From Bifidobacterium simiarum (GTDB lineage Bacteria > Actinomycetota > Actinomycetes > Actinomycetales > Bifidobacteriaceae), in assembly GCF_002802905.1 (NCBI RefSeq), contig NZ_PEBK01000001.1:1-64000 (forward strand): 64,000 bases of DNA, written 5' to 3'. Under the pieces are notes generated by a model. It did not search any database. It saw only the letters and a list, made by a program, of their open reading frames with translations, and was not told where the DNA came from. Every line of letters begins with the position of its first letter. The first letter of the stretch is position 1. This document shows positions 25,322 to 35,041 of the stretch, in pieces. Both the position numbers and the translations under genes were made by a program.

Positions 25322-25579
25322 TCCCGGTCTCCGGCCCGACGGCTGTGTGACGTGGGCGACTGACGTGGGCGGCTGTTCCCGGGACGGGGCGGGCGGTTGC
25401 GTGACGTGGGCGTCTGTTCCCGGGACGGGGCTTCCCCTTGGAGGGGAAGCTGGCCGCCGCAGGCGGTCTGATGAGGTATCCGACGAAGCGTTGGCCGAGA
25501 GTGCTTTCTCCCGGTCTCCGCCCGACGGCTTGGTGTCGAGGCTAGAGTGAAAACGCTTCGACATGTGACGCTGCCGGAA

Positions 25580-25660
25580 TGGACGATGTGCGACACACTC
25601 AAGGCCGTTCGGCCCCGCGTCCGGCAAGCCGGCCGCTAGCCTACGGTCGCACATCGTCCA
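25580..25660. repeat. Element E, copy 3
   Basis: Arms TGGACGATGTGCGAC (25580-25594) and GTCGCACATCGTCCA (25646-25660) are exact complements. They differ from the copy 2 arms while the 50-bp core between them is essentially identical, so pairing of the arms rather than their sequence is preserved. Confidence 0.75.
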
Positions 25661-25770
25661 TCCCACCCGCTCGTGCTTTACTCAACCACCCCACCCCCAG
25701 TCAGCTCCGCTGACAGCCCCCCGCCGGCGGGAGCGTGATTTGGTCATGTGCCCGGTTTCCGTTTGATGCT

Positions 25771-26054
25771 GATGGATTGGAGTGCAAAAAGCCCGTTTTC
25801 ACGGTCGGATCCATCGATATCAGCCGATATTCGATGGATCGGAGTGCAAAAACGCCGATATGCAGCCCAATCCATCGAAATCCGATTGCCGTGATTTCCG
25901 GATTGTTGGAATCATGCGGTTTTCAGGTGCCTCGATTTTTCCCGGCGATGGATTGGAGTGCGGAATCCGGGATTTGGCGGTCCAATCCATCGGAATCAGC
26001 CGATATTCGATGGATTGGAGTGCAAAAATGCCCGATATGCGTCGCAATCCATCG
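25771..26054. repeat. Element F: four GATGGATTGGAGTGC hairpins
   Basis: Units at about 25771-25815, 25831-25877, 25946-25992 and 26007-26054. Each opens with GATGGATYGGAGTGC and closes with a complementary AATCCATC or GGATCCATC. Between units 1-2 and 3-4 the joining text is ATCAGCCGATATTCGATGG, so they form two tandem pairs. Confidence 0.65.
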
Positions 26055-26689
26055 TGCCGGAGGAAAGAGCGTGTGTGGTCGGTTGCGCGGGCGGCTGTTC
26101 CCGGGACGGGGCTTCCCCTTGGAGGGGAAGCTGGCCGCCGATTAGGCGGACTGAGGGTGGTCAAACGCCGCAACGGCAATTACCGTATCAACCGTGCTTT
26201 GCTCAACCACCCCCAGTCAGCTCTGCTGACAGCCCCCGCCGGCGGGGGCGTGACGGATCTGCCCCAAACGGAACTAGCCAAACGGACTGACAGCCCCCGC
26301 CGGCGGGGGCGTGACCTGGGCGTGCGTCGCACGGGATGGCGGGAGCTGGCCGCCGTATGCGGTCTGGGGGTGGTTGAGCTGCCGTTCTCGCGCAGAATGC
26401 GGAACCTGATTTGTAAATTTCGCGTTAGGTTCTGTTACCGCTTGTGTATGTCGAATGTTACGAACCCATCGGTTCCTCCTATGGGGAAAACAGGGGGATT
26501 CGTTGGATTTCCAACGAAGTTGAACCATCAAACCGCAATCGTCCCTTGGTTCGTTACACCAAGTCGTCTGTGGACAATCCGTCCAATCAAAAATATTGAG
26601 TGGCTGAATTATCCATTGTTTGCGGCGCATATTGCGAGAAAACTCCCTACGTAGACGAGCGAAGGGCCAAGTCCGGGAGACAATCCCGA

Positions 26690-26795
26690 GCCCGGGGAGC
26701 CATCCCAGATCAGGGAACCATCCCAGATCAGGGAGACAATCCCAAGTCCGGGAAACGATCCCCGATCCGGAAGACCATTCCTGATCCGGGTGAAA
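26690..26795. repeat. Tandem ~20-bp repeats before the oligopeptide operon
   Basis: About six units of the form GGGAGACAATCCCAGATCAG, each a tiny GGGA..TCCC hairpin, end about 45 bp before the oppB-like start. The minus-strand frame encodes a matching repetitive peptide (PDLGWFPDLGW) but has no start signal. It may be part of the operon leader. Confidence 0.55.
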
Positions 26796-26841
26796 TCCCG
26801 TGCCGGCCCGCACACTCAGGCGAGAGGGAGGTTACGACGCT

Positions 26842-27786
26842 ATGGGCGATTCGAAATGGCTGTACATTCTCAAGCGGCTGCTGCTGCTGATCCCGACGGT
26901 ATGGGGGTGCGCCACGCTCACCTTCTTCCTGCTCAAGCTCACGCCGGGCGATCCGGCCGTGCAAGCGCTCGGTCCCAAGGCCAGCAAGCAGGCACTCGCC
27001 GCGCTGCGTGAATCCTGGGGCCTCAACGATCCGCTGTGGCAGCAGTACCTGCGCTTCCTCGGCGACCTGTGCACCGGCAATCTCGGCACCTCGTACTCGG
27101 CCAAGGCCCCGGTGGCCGAACTCATCGCCACCCGCCTGCCCGTCACTCTGATCATCATGGTGCTGGCCGCCCTGTTCGCCGTGCTCATCGCCCTGCCGCT
27201 GAGCATCTGGGTCGCCACCAGCGGCTCGCGCTGGGTGGGCGAGTTCGTGCGCATCCTCAACGCCGTCGCCCAGGGCTTCCCCACGTTCTTCCTCGGCGCG
27301 CTGCTGCTCCAGTTCTTCGCCATCCAGCTGGGCTGGTTCCCCATCGGCTCCGTCTCCGGGGGCGTGGACGTGGCCGCGCTGGTCCTGCCGTCCATCGCCG
27401 TGGCCGTCGCCATCGCCCCGATCCTGATCCGCAGCCTCACCCAGTCCCTGAAGGACTCCGTCTCCTCCGAATACGTGAACTTCGGCAAGGCCAAGGGCCT
27501 GAGCTACGCCAAGGTGCTGTTCGGCTACGCCCTGCGCAACGGCTCGATGTCCGCCGTCTCCGTGCTGGGCATCCAGGTCGGCTTCCTCGTCGGCGGCACG
27601 CTGGTCGTGGAGAACGTGTTCGCCGTCCCCGGTCTCGGCCAGCTGCTCATGGACTCCGTGATGAAGCGCGACTTCCCGGTGGTGCAGAGCCTCACCGTGA
27701 TCTTCGGCATCATCGTCGTACTGGTCTACCTGATCACCGATCTCGCCTACGGTGCGCTCGATCCGCGCGCGGCGAAGCGCGGATGA
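26842..27786 (+). CDS. Oligopeptide ABC transporter permease, OppB type
   Basis: First permease of a five-gene peptide importer. 314 residues from the ATG at 26842, with AGGGAGG 10 nt upstream; an in-frame ATG at 26800 lies inside the upstream tandem repeat and is less likely. Six hydrophobic segments. The N-terminus reads YILKRLLLLIPTVWGCATLTFFLLKLTPGDP, the hallmark of the OppB/DppB family. The cytoplasmic EAA loop for the ATPase is about YVNFGKAKGLSYAKVLFGYALRNG. 29 nt to the next permease. Confidence 0.9.
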   Translation: MGDSKWLYILKRLLLLIPTVWGCATLTFFLLKLTPGDPAVQALGPKASKQALAALRESWGLNDPLWQQYLRFLGDLCTGNLGTSYSAKAPVAELIATRLPVTLIIMVLAALFAVLIALPLSIWVATSGSRWVGEFVRILNAVAQGFPTFFLGALLLQFFAIQLGWFPIGSVSGGVDVAALVLPSIAVAVAIAPILIRSLTQSLKDSVSSEYVNFGKAKGLSYAKVLFGYALRNGSMSAVSVLGIQVGFLVGGTLVVENVFAVPGLGQLLMDSVMKRDFPVVQSLTVIFGIIVVLVYLITDLAYGALDPRAAKRG

Positions 27787-27815
27787 GTCGAACGGCCAAG
27801 AGAGAAAGGAACGTC

Positions 27816-28709
27816 ATGCCTGAAAGCAAGCAGATTCCCGTCGCGCAGGCCAGCAAGGACTACGCCAAGATCAAGCTCACCGGCTCCAAGCCCCGCAAGC
27901 GCATCCACGCCAACGTCGAAATCGTCATCGGCTGCGTGCTGCTCGGCATCATCGCGCTGATGATCATCGCGGCCCCGCTGCTCACCCCCTACGATCCCAC
28001 CCACCAGAGCCTGCGCGAGGCCATGCTCGGCTTCTCCTCCGACCACCCGCTCGGCACCGACCAGTTCGGCCGCGACATCTGGGCCCGACTGCTCTACGGC
28101 GGCCGCATTGACCTGTTCGTCGCTGTGATGGCCGTGTTCACCCCGCTGGTCATCGGCACGATCCTCGGCGCCATCGCCGGCTACTTCGACGGCCCGGTCC
28201 CGGTGGTCATCATGCGACTGGCCGATCTGGTCTCCTCCTTCCCGTTCTACGTGCTGGTGATCGTGCTGGTGTTCGTGCTCGGCAACGGCGGCACCTCCAT
28301 CTTCATCGCCATCTCCGCGGTCTCCTGGGTGCCGTACACCCGAATCTCCCGCGGTGAGACGCTGGTGCTGCGCGACCGCGAATTCATCGCCAGCTGCAAG
28401 ACCAGCGGCTTCTCCGACGGCTGGGTGCTGTTCCGCCACGTGATCCCGAACATCGCCTCGCAGGGCATCGTCTACGCGATGAGCGACATCGTGATCAACC
28501 TCGGCATCATCGTCACGCTGAGCTACTTCGGCCTCGGCATCGTGCCGCCCACACCCGACTGGGGACAGATGATGAACGACGGCCAGCAGTTCCTCTCCGC
28601 AGGCATCTACAGCCTCACCGTCATCCCCACCATCGTCATCGTGCTGATCTCCCTGGCCCTCTCGTTCATCGGCGACGGCCTGGCGAACGTGCTGAAAGTG
28701 AGGCGCTAA
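27816..28709 (+). CDS. Oligopeptide ABC transporter permease, OppC type
   Basis: 297 residues from the ATG at 27816 (GAAAGGA 6 nt upstream); the frame is open far upstream but that part overlaps oppB. N-terminal membrane segment VIGCVLLGIIALMIIAAPLL, then HPLGTDQFGRDIWARLLYGGRIDL, the typical OppC/DppC signature, and the EAA loop DREFIASCKTSGFSDGWVLFRHVIPN. Forms the membrane channel with the OppB-type protein. Its stop is followed after 2 nt by the first ATPase gene. Confidence 0.92.
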   Translation: MPESKQIPVAQASKDYAKIKLTGSKPRKRIHANVEIVIGCVLLGIIALMIIAAPLLTPYDPTHQSLREAMLGFSSDHPLGTDQFGRDIWARLLYGGRIDLFVAVMAVFTPLVIGTILGAIAGYFDGPVPVVIMRLADLVSSFPFYVLVIVLVFVLGNGGTSIFIAISAVSWVPYTRISRGETLVLRDREFIASCKTSGFSDGWVLFRHVIPNIASQGIVYAMSDIVINLGIIVTLSYFGLGIVPPTPDWGQMMNDGQQFLSAGIYSLTVIPTIVIVLISLALSFIGDGLANVLKVRR

Positions 28710-28711
28710 TC

Positions 28712-29716
<1,005 letters not shown>

Positions 29717-29719
29717 CCC

Positions 29720-30712
29720 ATGGCCACATGGAACGAGATGATCGACACCGCTGAGACCAAGGCCGAGAAAAGCGGCGAGGAGGGGCGCATCGTCAACCCC
29801 TTCGGCGAGGACTCCAAGCCCGAGGTGCATCGCACCCGACTGCTTGACGTGCAGGACCTCAATATCGAATTCACCACCAAGGTGCATGGTCGGAAGACGA
29901 AGTTCAAGGCCGTCAAGGACGCGAACCTGCACGTCGACTTCGCCGAGATCGTCGGTCTGGTCGGCGAGTCCGGCTCCGGCAAATCCACGATCTCCCGCGC
30001 GGTCGTCGGCCTCAACGACCACTACAGCGGCCGGATCGTGTTCGATGGCAAGGAGCTGGGCCGCAAGCGCTCCCGCGAACAGTGGCGCGAGATCCAGATG
30101 GTGTTCCAGGATCCGTACGCCTCGCTCGACCCGCGACTGACCGTGCGCAAGATGCTGCGCGAGGTGATCCTGTACCACAACGTGGTCATGGTCACGCAGG
30201 CCGACGCCTACTGCGAATACCTGATGAACCTCGTCGAGCTGCCGGTCGAGCTGCTGGAGGCCCTGCCGGCCGAGATGTCCGGCGGTCAGCGTCAGCGCGT
30301 GGCCATCGCCCGCGCACTCGCCGTCCGTCCGTGGCTGCTCATCGCCGACGAGCCGACCGCCGCGCTCGACGTCTCCGTGCAGGCCGGCATCATCAACCTG
30401 CTCATGGACCTCAACAAGCGGCTTGATCTGTCGATCCTGTTCATCTCCCACGACCTGAACATCGTGCGGTCGATCTGCGAGCGCACGTACGTGATCTACC
30501 ACGGCGATCTGGTGGAGGAGGGCCCCACCGAGCAGGTGTTCAGCCACCCGGCGAACGATTACACCCGCCGGCTGATCAACGCGATCCCGAAGCTGTCCAG
30601 CAAGTACGTGGAGCGGCTGGCCGCCGGGGAGACCGGCGTGGCCGAAACGGCCGAGACCGGTGAGAAGACCGCAGCCGAGAGCGAGAACGAGAAGACCGAG
30701 GAGCAGGCATGA
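29720..30712 (+). CDS. Oligopeptide ABC transporter ATP-binding protein, OppF type
   Basis: 330 residues. Walker A GLVGESGSGKSTISRAV, Q-loop MVFQDPYASLDPRLTV (typical OppF/DppF), signature MSGGQRQRVAIARALA, Walker B LLIADEPTAALDVSVQ, LFISHDLNIVRSI. GGGGGAG lies a few nt before the ATG and the gap from oppD is 3 nt. A Thr/Glu-rich tail ends the protein. It overlaps the binding-protein gene by 4 nt (ATGA), so they are translationally coupled. Confidence 0.93.
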   Translation: MATWNEMIDTAETKAEKSGEEGRIVNPFGEDSKPEVHRTRLLDVQDLNIEFTTKVHGRKTKFKAVKDANLHVDFAEIVGLVGESGSGKSTISRAVVGLNDHYSGRIVFDGKELGRKRSREQWREIQMVFQDPYASLDPRLTVRKMLREVILYHNVVMVTQADAYCEYLMNLVELPVELLEALPAEMSGGQRQRVAIARALAVRPWLLIADEPTAALDVSVQAGIINLLMDLNKRLDLSILFISHDLNIVRSICERTYVIYHGDLVEEGPTEQVFSHPANDYTRRLINAIPKLSSKYVERLAAGETGVAETAETGEKTAAESENEKTEEQA

Positions 30713-32253
30713 TGAAGACGTTCAGGAAGATCGCGGCCGTGGCCGTGGCCGCGGTGATGACCCTGTCGATGGCGGCGTGCGGCGGATCGCGGTCCACCGC
30801 GGCCGATACGCAGGATCTGGTGGTGGCCCGTTCGCTGGAGACCACCGATATGCTGCCGCAGACCGGATTCAGCAACGGTGACATCTGGGCGATCCAGCAG
30901 GTGTATCAGACGCTGACGCGCAACAAGACCGATGGATCGGGGGTCGAGCCGGGACTGGCGACCTCGTGGAAGCAGTCGTCGGACGGACTGTCGTGGACGT
31001 TCAAGCTGCGTCACGGCGTGAAGTTCCACAACGGCAAGACCATGACCGCCAAGGACGTGAAGTTCTCTCTCGACTTCGCCCGCACCGCCCGCGACGACAA
31101 GCCGTGGCAGTTCCTGTTCACCGCGATCAAGAACGTGGCGATCGTGGACGACTACACCGTGCGGCTCGACCTGACCGAGCCGTGGGCGCCGCTGCCGTCC
31201 GACCTGTCGATGTCGGCCTCGGCGATCATGCCGGCGGATTTCGGTGGCAAGACCGAGACACAGTTCCGCAACAACCCGGTGGGCACCGGCCCGTACAAGC
31301 TGGGCGAGTGGAAGAAGGGCGACTACATCAAGTTCGTGAAGAACCCCGACTACTGGGAGAAGGGCAAGCCAAAGCTCAACTCCGTGACGTTCAAGTACGT
31401 TTCCGACGCCAACACCCGTTCGCAGATGGTGCAGTCCGGTCAGGCGCAGATCGATGAGTTCCCGACGGCCGTCTCCGTGTCGTCACTGAAGAAGACGAAG
31501 AACGTGCATGTGGAGTCGTTCCCCTCCACGTCGCTGATCTGGGTGAACCTCAACAACCGCAAGAAGCCGCTCAACGACGTGCATGTGCGCCGTGCCATGG
31601 CCTACGCCATCGACAAGACCGCCATTGTGCGCGCGATCTACTACGGTCAGGCGGAAAGCGCGAACTCCATGCTCTCGAAGAACCTCATGGGATACTCGAA
31701 GGACGTGAAGGACCTCGAGTACAGCATGAAGAAGGCCAAGGAGGAGCTGGCCAAGTCCAGCGCCCCGAAGCATTTCTCGCTCACCATTCAGGTGCAGTCC
31801 GGCGACCCGGAGAAGTCGATGCTCGCGCAGATCCTGCAGGAGTCGTGGAAGGAGCTCGGCATCGACGTACAGCTGCAGACGCTCGACTCCACCACCGTGT
31901 ACTCGAACCGTACGGCCGGCGACTTCGACGTGGCGATGTTCGAGATGACCAACGACATCTCCGATCCGGACGAGTGGATGCAGTACATGTTCTCGTCCAC
32001 CGCCAACGTGAACTCCGGATACAAGAACGAGAAGGTGGATTCGCTGATCAAGCGGGCCGCGGCCGACAGCAACCAGGCCAATCGTCTGAAGGACTACGCC
32101 GAGGTGCAGCAGATCATCGCCGACGAGGCGCCGGAGATCCCGCTGGTGTACAAGCCGGGCCTGTTCGCGGTGCGTGACCAGGTGAAGAACTTCACGGTCA
32201 CCACGCTGGGCGAGTATAAGCTCGCCGACACCACCATCGCTCAGGAGCAGTGA
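30709..32253 (+). CDS. Extracellular peptide-binding lipoprotein, SBP family 5
   Basis: 514 residues. Lipoprotein signal peptide: Lys/Arg start, hydrophobic AAVAVAAVMTLSMAAC, lipobox ending at Cys24. The mature part has the family 5 pattern VYQTLTRN, LATSWKQSSDGLSWTFKLRHGVKFHNG, TAKDVKFSLDF, VGTGPYKLGEW and VRRAMAYAIDK. It delivers peptides to the membrane permeases. The ligand cannot be predicted; nickel or glutathione members look similar, but the operon is of opp/dpp type. Last gene of the operon; a GGGGCAG/CTGCCCC hairpin without T-run follows at 32285-32307. Confidence 0.92.
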   Translation: MMKTFRKIAAVAVAAVMTLSMAACGGSRSTAADTQDLVVARSLETTDMLPQTGFSNGDIWAIQQVYQTLTRNKTDGSGVEPGLATSWKQSSDGLSWTFKLRHGVKFHNGKTMTAKDVKFSLDFARTARDDKPWQFLFTAIKNVAIVDDYTVRLDLTEPWAPLPSDLSMSASAIMPADFGGKTETQFRNNPVGTGPYKLGEWKKGDYIKFVKNPDYWEKGKPKLNSVTFKYVSDANTRSQMVQSGQAQIDEFPTAVSVSSLKKTKNVHVESFPSTSLIWVNLNNRKKPLNDVHVRRAMAYAIDKTAIVRAIYYGQAESANSMLSKNLMGYSKDVKDLEYSMKKAKEELAKSSAPKHFSLTIQVQSGDPEKSMLAQILQESWKELGIDVQLQTLDSTTVYSNRTAGDFDVAMFEMTNDISDPDEWMQYMFSSTANVNSGYKNEKVDSLIKRAAADSNQANRLKDYAEVQQIIADEAPEIPLVYKPGLFAVRDQVKNFTVTTLGEYKLADTTIAQEQ

Positions 32254-32304
32254 TTTCAGGGCAGTGATTCCGGAGCGGTGATCGGGGGCAGGTGGTTTAT
32301 CTGC

Positions 32305-32438
32305 CCCTCATCAGTCAGCCTCCGGCTGCCAGCTTCCCCCGAGGGGGAAGCCTGATGGTCCCCCTTGCCTTCTGCCGTCCACTCTTGCCTTCCCTTTTTC
32401 AAAGGGGAAGGTGGCCGGCACATGCCGGTCGGATGAGG
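32305..32438. repeat. Element C, complete copy, between the opp-type operon and glmM
   Basis: Termini CCTCATC / GATGAGG; subterminal stems AGCCTCCGGCT and GGCCGGCACATGCCGGTC; inner CTTCCCCC..GGGGGAAG and CTTCCC..GGGGAAGG. The rest of 32254-32617 shows no gene and only weak promoter-like words before glmM. Confidence 0.6.
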
Positions 32439-32617
32439 TTGGATTGGGTTCCCTGTGCGGTGGGCCGTTGGCTCCTCTCACTTGGGCCGCTCATTCGCCG
32501 GTCGGTCAATTGCGAGGAAAACGGGAGGGAATTTCGCGCGATCGGCGCTGTGCCGGACGGTCTTGAGTACCATGGTTGACGGTAATGGCGTCTTTGAGAT
32601 AGCGAGGATGAAAGCTC

Positions 32618-33988
32618 ATGCCACGTATGTTCGGAACCGATGGTGTTCGTGGATTGGCAAACCGGGATCTGACCGCACAGCTCGCCCTTGATCTGGGCGA
32701 TGCCGCGGTCCGCGCGCTGGGGGACGACCAGAGCGAGGGGCGTCGTCGCGCGCTGGTGGGCCGCGACACCCGCGTCTCCGGCGACTTTCTGGCAGCCGCG
32801 CTGTCGTCCGGCATGAGCGCCGGCGGCTTCGACGTGATCGACGCCGGCATCATCCCCACTCCCGGCGTGGCCTACCTGACCTCCGTGCTCAACGTCGAGA
32901 TGGGCGCGGTGATCTCCGCGTCGCACAACCCGATGCCCGACAACGGCATCAAGTTCTTCGCCCGCGGAGGCTTCAAGCTGCCCGATGCCAAGGAGGACGA
33001 GATCGAGTCGCTGCTCGGCCAGGACTGGGAGCGTCCGACTGGCGCTGGCGTGGGCCGCATCTCGCATGACACCGCCACCGCCACGAAGCTGTACATCGAC
33101 CATCTGGTCTCCTCGATCGCCCCGGTGGAATCCGGCAAGCCGCAGCCCAAGCCGCTCAAGGGCCTGCGCATCGTGGCCGACTGCGCCAACGGCGCCACTT
33201 CGGTGGTGGCCCCCGAGGCCCTGCGCCGTGCTGGCGCCGACGTGGTGGTGATCAACGCCTCCCCGGACGGCTACAACATCAACAAGCATGCCGGCTCGAC
33301 CCACCCCGAGCAGCTGCAGGCCATGGTCAAGGCCTCCGACGCGGTGATGGGCGTGGCCTTCGACGGCGACGCCGACCGCTGTCTCGCCGTGGACGAGGAC
33401 GGCAACATGGTCAACGGCGATCAGATCATGGGCATTCTCGCCCGCGCCAAGAAGCGCGAGGGCAAGCTCAACCACGACACCCTCGTCGTGACCGTGATGA
33501 GCAACCTCGGCCTCAAGCTCGCCCTGCGCGACATGGGCATCACCACCGTGCAGACCAACGTCGGCGACCGCTACGTGCTGGAGGAGATGCTGCGCGGCGA
33601 CTACTCGCTCGGCGGCGAGCAGTCCGGCCACGTCATCAACCGCGAGTTCGCCACCACCGGCGACGGCACGCTCACCGCGCTGACCCTGGCCAACGAGGTG
33701 GTGAAGTCCGGCAGGAGCCTCAAGGAGCTGGCCGCCGACTTCCCGCAGCTGCCGCAGCAGCTCATTAACGTGCCGAACGTCGACAAGATGGCCGCGCCCA
33801 CCAACGCCAAGGTGCAGGCCGCCGTGGAGCGCGAGGAGAAGCTGCTGGGCGACACCGGCCGCGTGCTGCTGCGCCCCTCCGGCACCGAGCCGCTGGTGCG
33901 CGTGATGGCCGAGGCCGCCACGCAGGAGCAGGCCGACGAGGTGTGCGAGCGTCTGGCGAAGGTCGTCGCCGACGAGCTCGCGCTCTAG
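32618..33988 (+). CDS. glmM: Phosphoglucosamine mutase
   Basis: Interconverts glucosamine 6-phosphate and glucosamine 1-phosphate on the way to UDP-GlcNAc for peptidoglycan. 456 residues. N-terminal FGTDGVRGLAN, phosphorylated Ser102 in SASHNPMPDNG, metal loop FDGDADRC, sugar loop GGEQSGHV, phosphate loop RPSGTEPLVRV: all four catalytic loops intact. GAGGATGAAAG lies before the ATG. The peptide deformylase gene follows after 68 nt. Confidence 0.96.
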   Translation: MPRMFGTDGVRGLANRDLTAQLALDLGDAAVRALGDDQSEGRRRALVGRDTRVSGDFLAAALSSGMSAGGFDVIDAGIIPTPGVAYLTSVLNVEMGAVISASHNPMPDNGIKFFARGGFKLPDAKEDEIESLLGQDWERPTGAGVGRISHDTATATKLYIDHLVSSIAPVESGKPQPKPLKGLRIVADCANGATSVVAPEALRRAGADVVVINASPDGYNINKHAGSTHPEQLQAMVKASDAVMGVAFDGDADRCLAVDEDGNMVNGDQIMGILARAKKREGKLNHDTLVVTVMSNLGLKLALRDMGITTVQTNVGDRYVLEEMLRGDYSLGGEQSGHVINREFATTGDGTLTALTLANEVVKSGRSLKELAADFPQLPQQLINVPNVDKMAAPTNAKVQAAVEREEKLLGDTGRVLLRPSGTEPLVRVMAEAATQEQADEVCERLAKVVADELAL

Positions 33989-34056
33989 TCGCTTCAGGCT
34001 TCGGATTCGGCAATCCATACACACGTACGGGGATACGGAGGAAGACGAGGAAGACG

Positions 34057-34725
34057 ATGTTCGGAACCAGCAAGTCCACGAAGATCAACATGGAGCTCAA
34101 CCGCGAGGTGGAGCTCATGCTCAAGGAGGCCCGCACCGAGAACGACGGGCTGCTGCCCATCGTGCAGGCCGGCGAGCCGGTGCTGCGGCAGAAGACGGCG
34201 AAATATCAGGGCCAGCTCACCAAGGCCACGTTCAGGAAGCTCATCGAAACGATGCGCCACACCATGATCGAGGCCCCCGGCGTCGGTCTTGCCGCCACGC
34301 AGATCGGTCTTTCGCTGGCGTTCGCCGTCATGGAGGACCACGTCGGCGCCGAGGACGACAACGATCCGCGCGAGGCTGCCGAACTGCCGTTCCGCGTGAT
34401 CGTCAACCCCGTGTACACGCCGGTGGGGGAGGAGACCCGCAGCTTCTACGAGGGCTGCCTGAGCTTCGACGGCTATCAGGCGGTGCGCCGCCGCTGGCTC
34501 GACATCGACGCCGAATGGGACGACGAGACCGGCATGCACCACAAGGAGCGCATGCACGGCTGGCCGGCGCGCATCTTCCAGCACGAGACCGACCACCTCT
34601 CCGGCGAGCTGTACATCGACAAGGCGGAGATCCGCAGCCTGACGACGTACGACAACCTCGAGGACTACTGGTGCGACGATCCGGTCCCCACCCTCGCCGC
34701 CAAGGAGCTGGGCTTCGAGCTATAG
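34057..34725 (+). CDS. def: Peptide deformylase
   Basis: Removes the N-formyl group from nascent proteins. 222 residues from the ATG at 34057 (GAGGAAG upstream), the longer kind with an N-terminal extension. Motif I GVGLAATQIG, motif II EGCLSFDGY with the metal Cys, motif III HETDHLSG with HExxH. Motif II has Phe-Asp where EGCLSxP is usual, as in many actinobacterial second deformylases. Its partner enzyme Fmt is encoded at 55794, not in an operon with it. Confidence 0.93.
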   Translation: MFGTSKSTKINMELNREVELMLKEARTENDGLLPIVQAGEPVLRQKTAKYQGQLTKATFRKLIETMRHTMIEAPGVGLAATQIGLSLAFAVMEDHVGAEDDNDPREAAELPFRVIVNPVYTPVGEETRSFYEGCLSFDGYQAVRRRWLDIDAEWDDETGMHHKERMHGWPARIFQHETDHLSGELYIDKAEIRSLTTYDNLEDYWCDDPVPTLAAKELGFEL

Positions 34726-34797
34726 ACCGTAGACGGATTCCGACGGATCATGTCGGATGCTGACGGATTCTGACACAGGACCGGATGGGCGTGTTGC

Positions 34798-34826
34798 TTG
34801 TCCGGCCCTGTTGTATCATGGATACT
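34798..34826 (+). promoter_or_regulatory. Putative promoter of the str ribosomal operon
   Basis: TTGTCC (34798-34803), 17 bp, GATACT (34821-34826). An overlapping TATCAT at 34814 is an alternative -10. Either gives a leader of about 200 nt before rpsL, long enough for a regulatory structure; a GCCGCAGTGTGGCGGC hairpin lies at about 34987-35002. No other gene in 34726-35041. Confidence 0.4.
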
Positions 34827-35041
34827 TGTGTGTGCCATTGACGCGGCATATGTGATCGGCTGCGTCTGAATGGGACATCCCGAATTCCAACGATCCGGGC
34901 CGGCAACGGCCATGGTGAGGATGCAGGGCCATCGGGCCGGTGGACTGTGGCTGATGCGCTTCCGATTCGAAGCAGCGTCCTGTGAAGCCGCAGTGTGGCG
35001 GCTCCACGAGGAACAGCAACTATGTGAATCGGAGAATTCCA

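Larger units (their letters stand above)
25080..26841. other. 1.76-kb gene-free region made of intergenic repeat families
   Basis: I see no credible gene. It holds: element C pieces (GACGGGGCTTCCCCTTGGAG..GAAGCTGGCC) near 25131-25208, 25420-25500 and 26098-26155; element E copies at 25241-25318 and 25580-25660; element A fragments at 25688-25735, 26205-26252 and 26284-26310; element F hairpins at 25771-26054; an AT-richer stretch at 26395-26640 with one small hairpin CGTTGG/CCAACG; and a tandem GGGA..ATCCC array at 26690-26795. The longest open frame (25782-26654) reads through these repeats and is dismissed. Confidence 0.7.

Noticed and set aside
25771-26054. Possible CRISPR array
   Set aside because: Units are inverted repeats with irregular spacing and two-part arms, not direct repeats with constant unique spacers, and no cas genes are present.
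25782-26654. 290-codon plus-strand frame in the repeat region
   Set aside because: It reads through elements F, C and A and the AT-richer spacer; composition changes with each repeat and there is no ribosome site.
26274-26813. Minus-strand frame with repeated PDLGW/SRTW peptides
   Set aside because: The repetition comes from the tandem DNA array; no start signal, and codon use unlike genes.
27036-27815. Upstream-extended frame suggesting a 557-residue permease
   Set aside because: The part before 27816 overlaps the OppB-type gene out of frame; the ATG at 27816 has a clear ribosome site and the OppC N-terminus.
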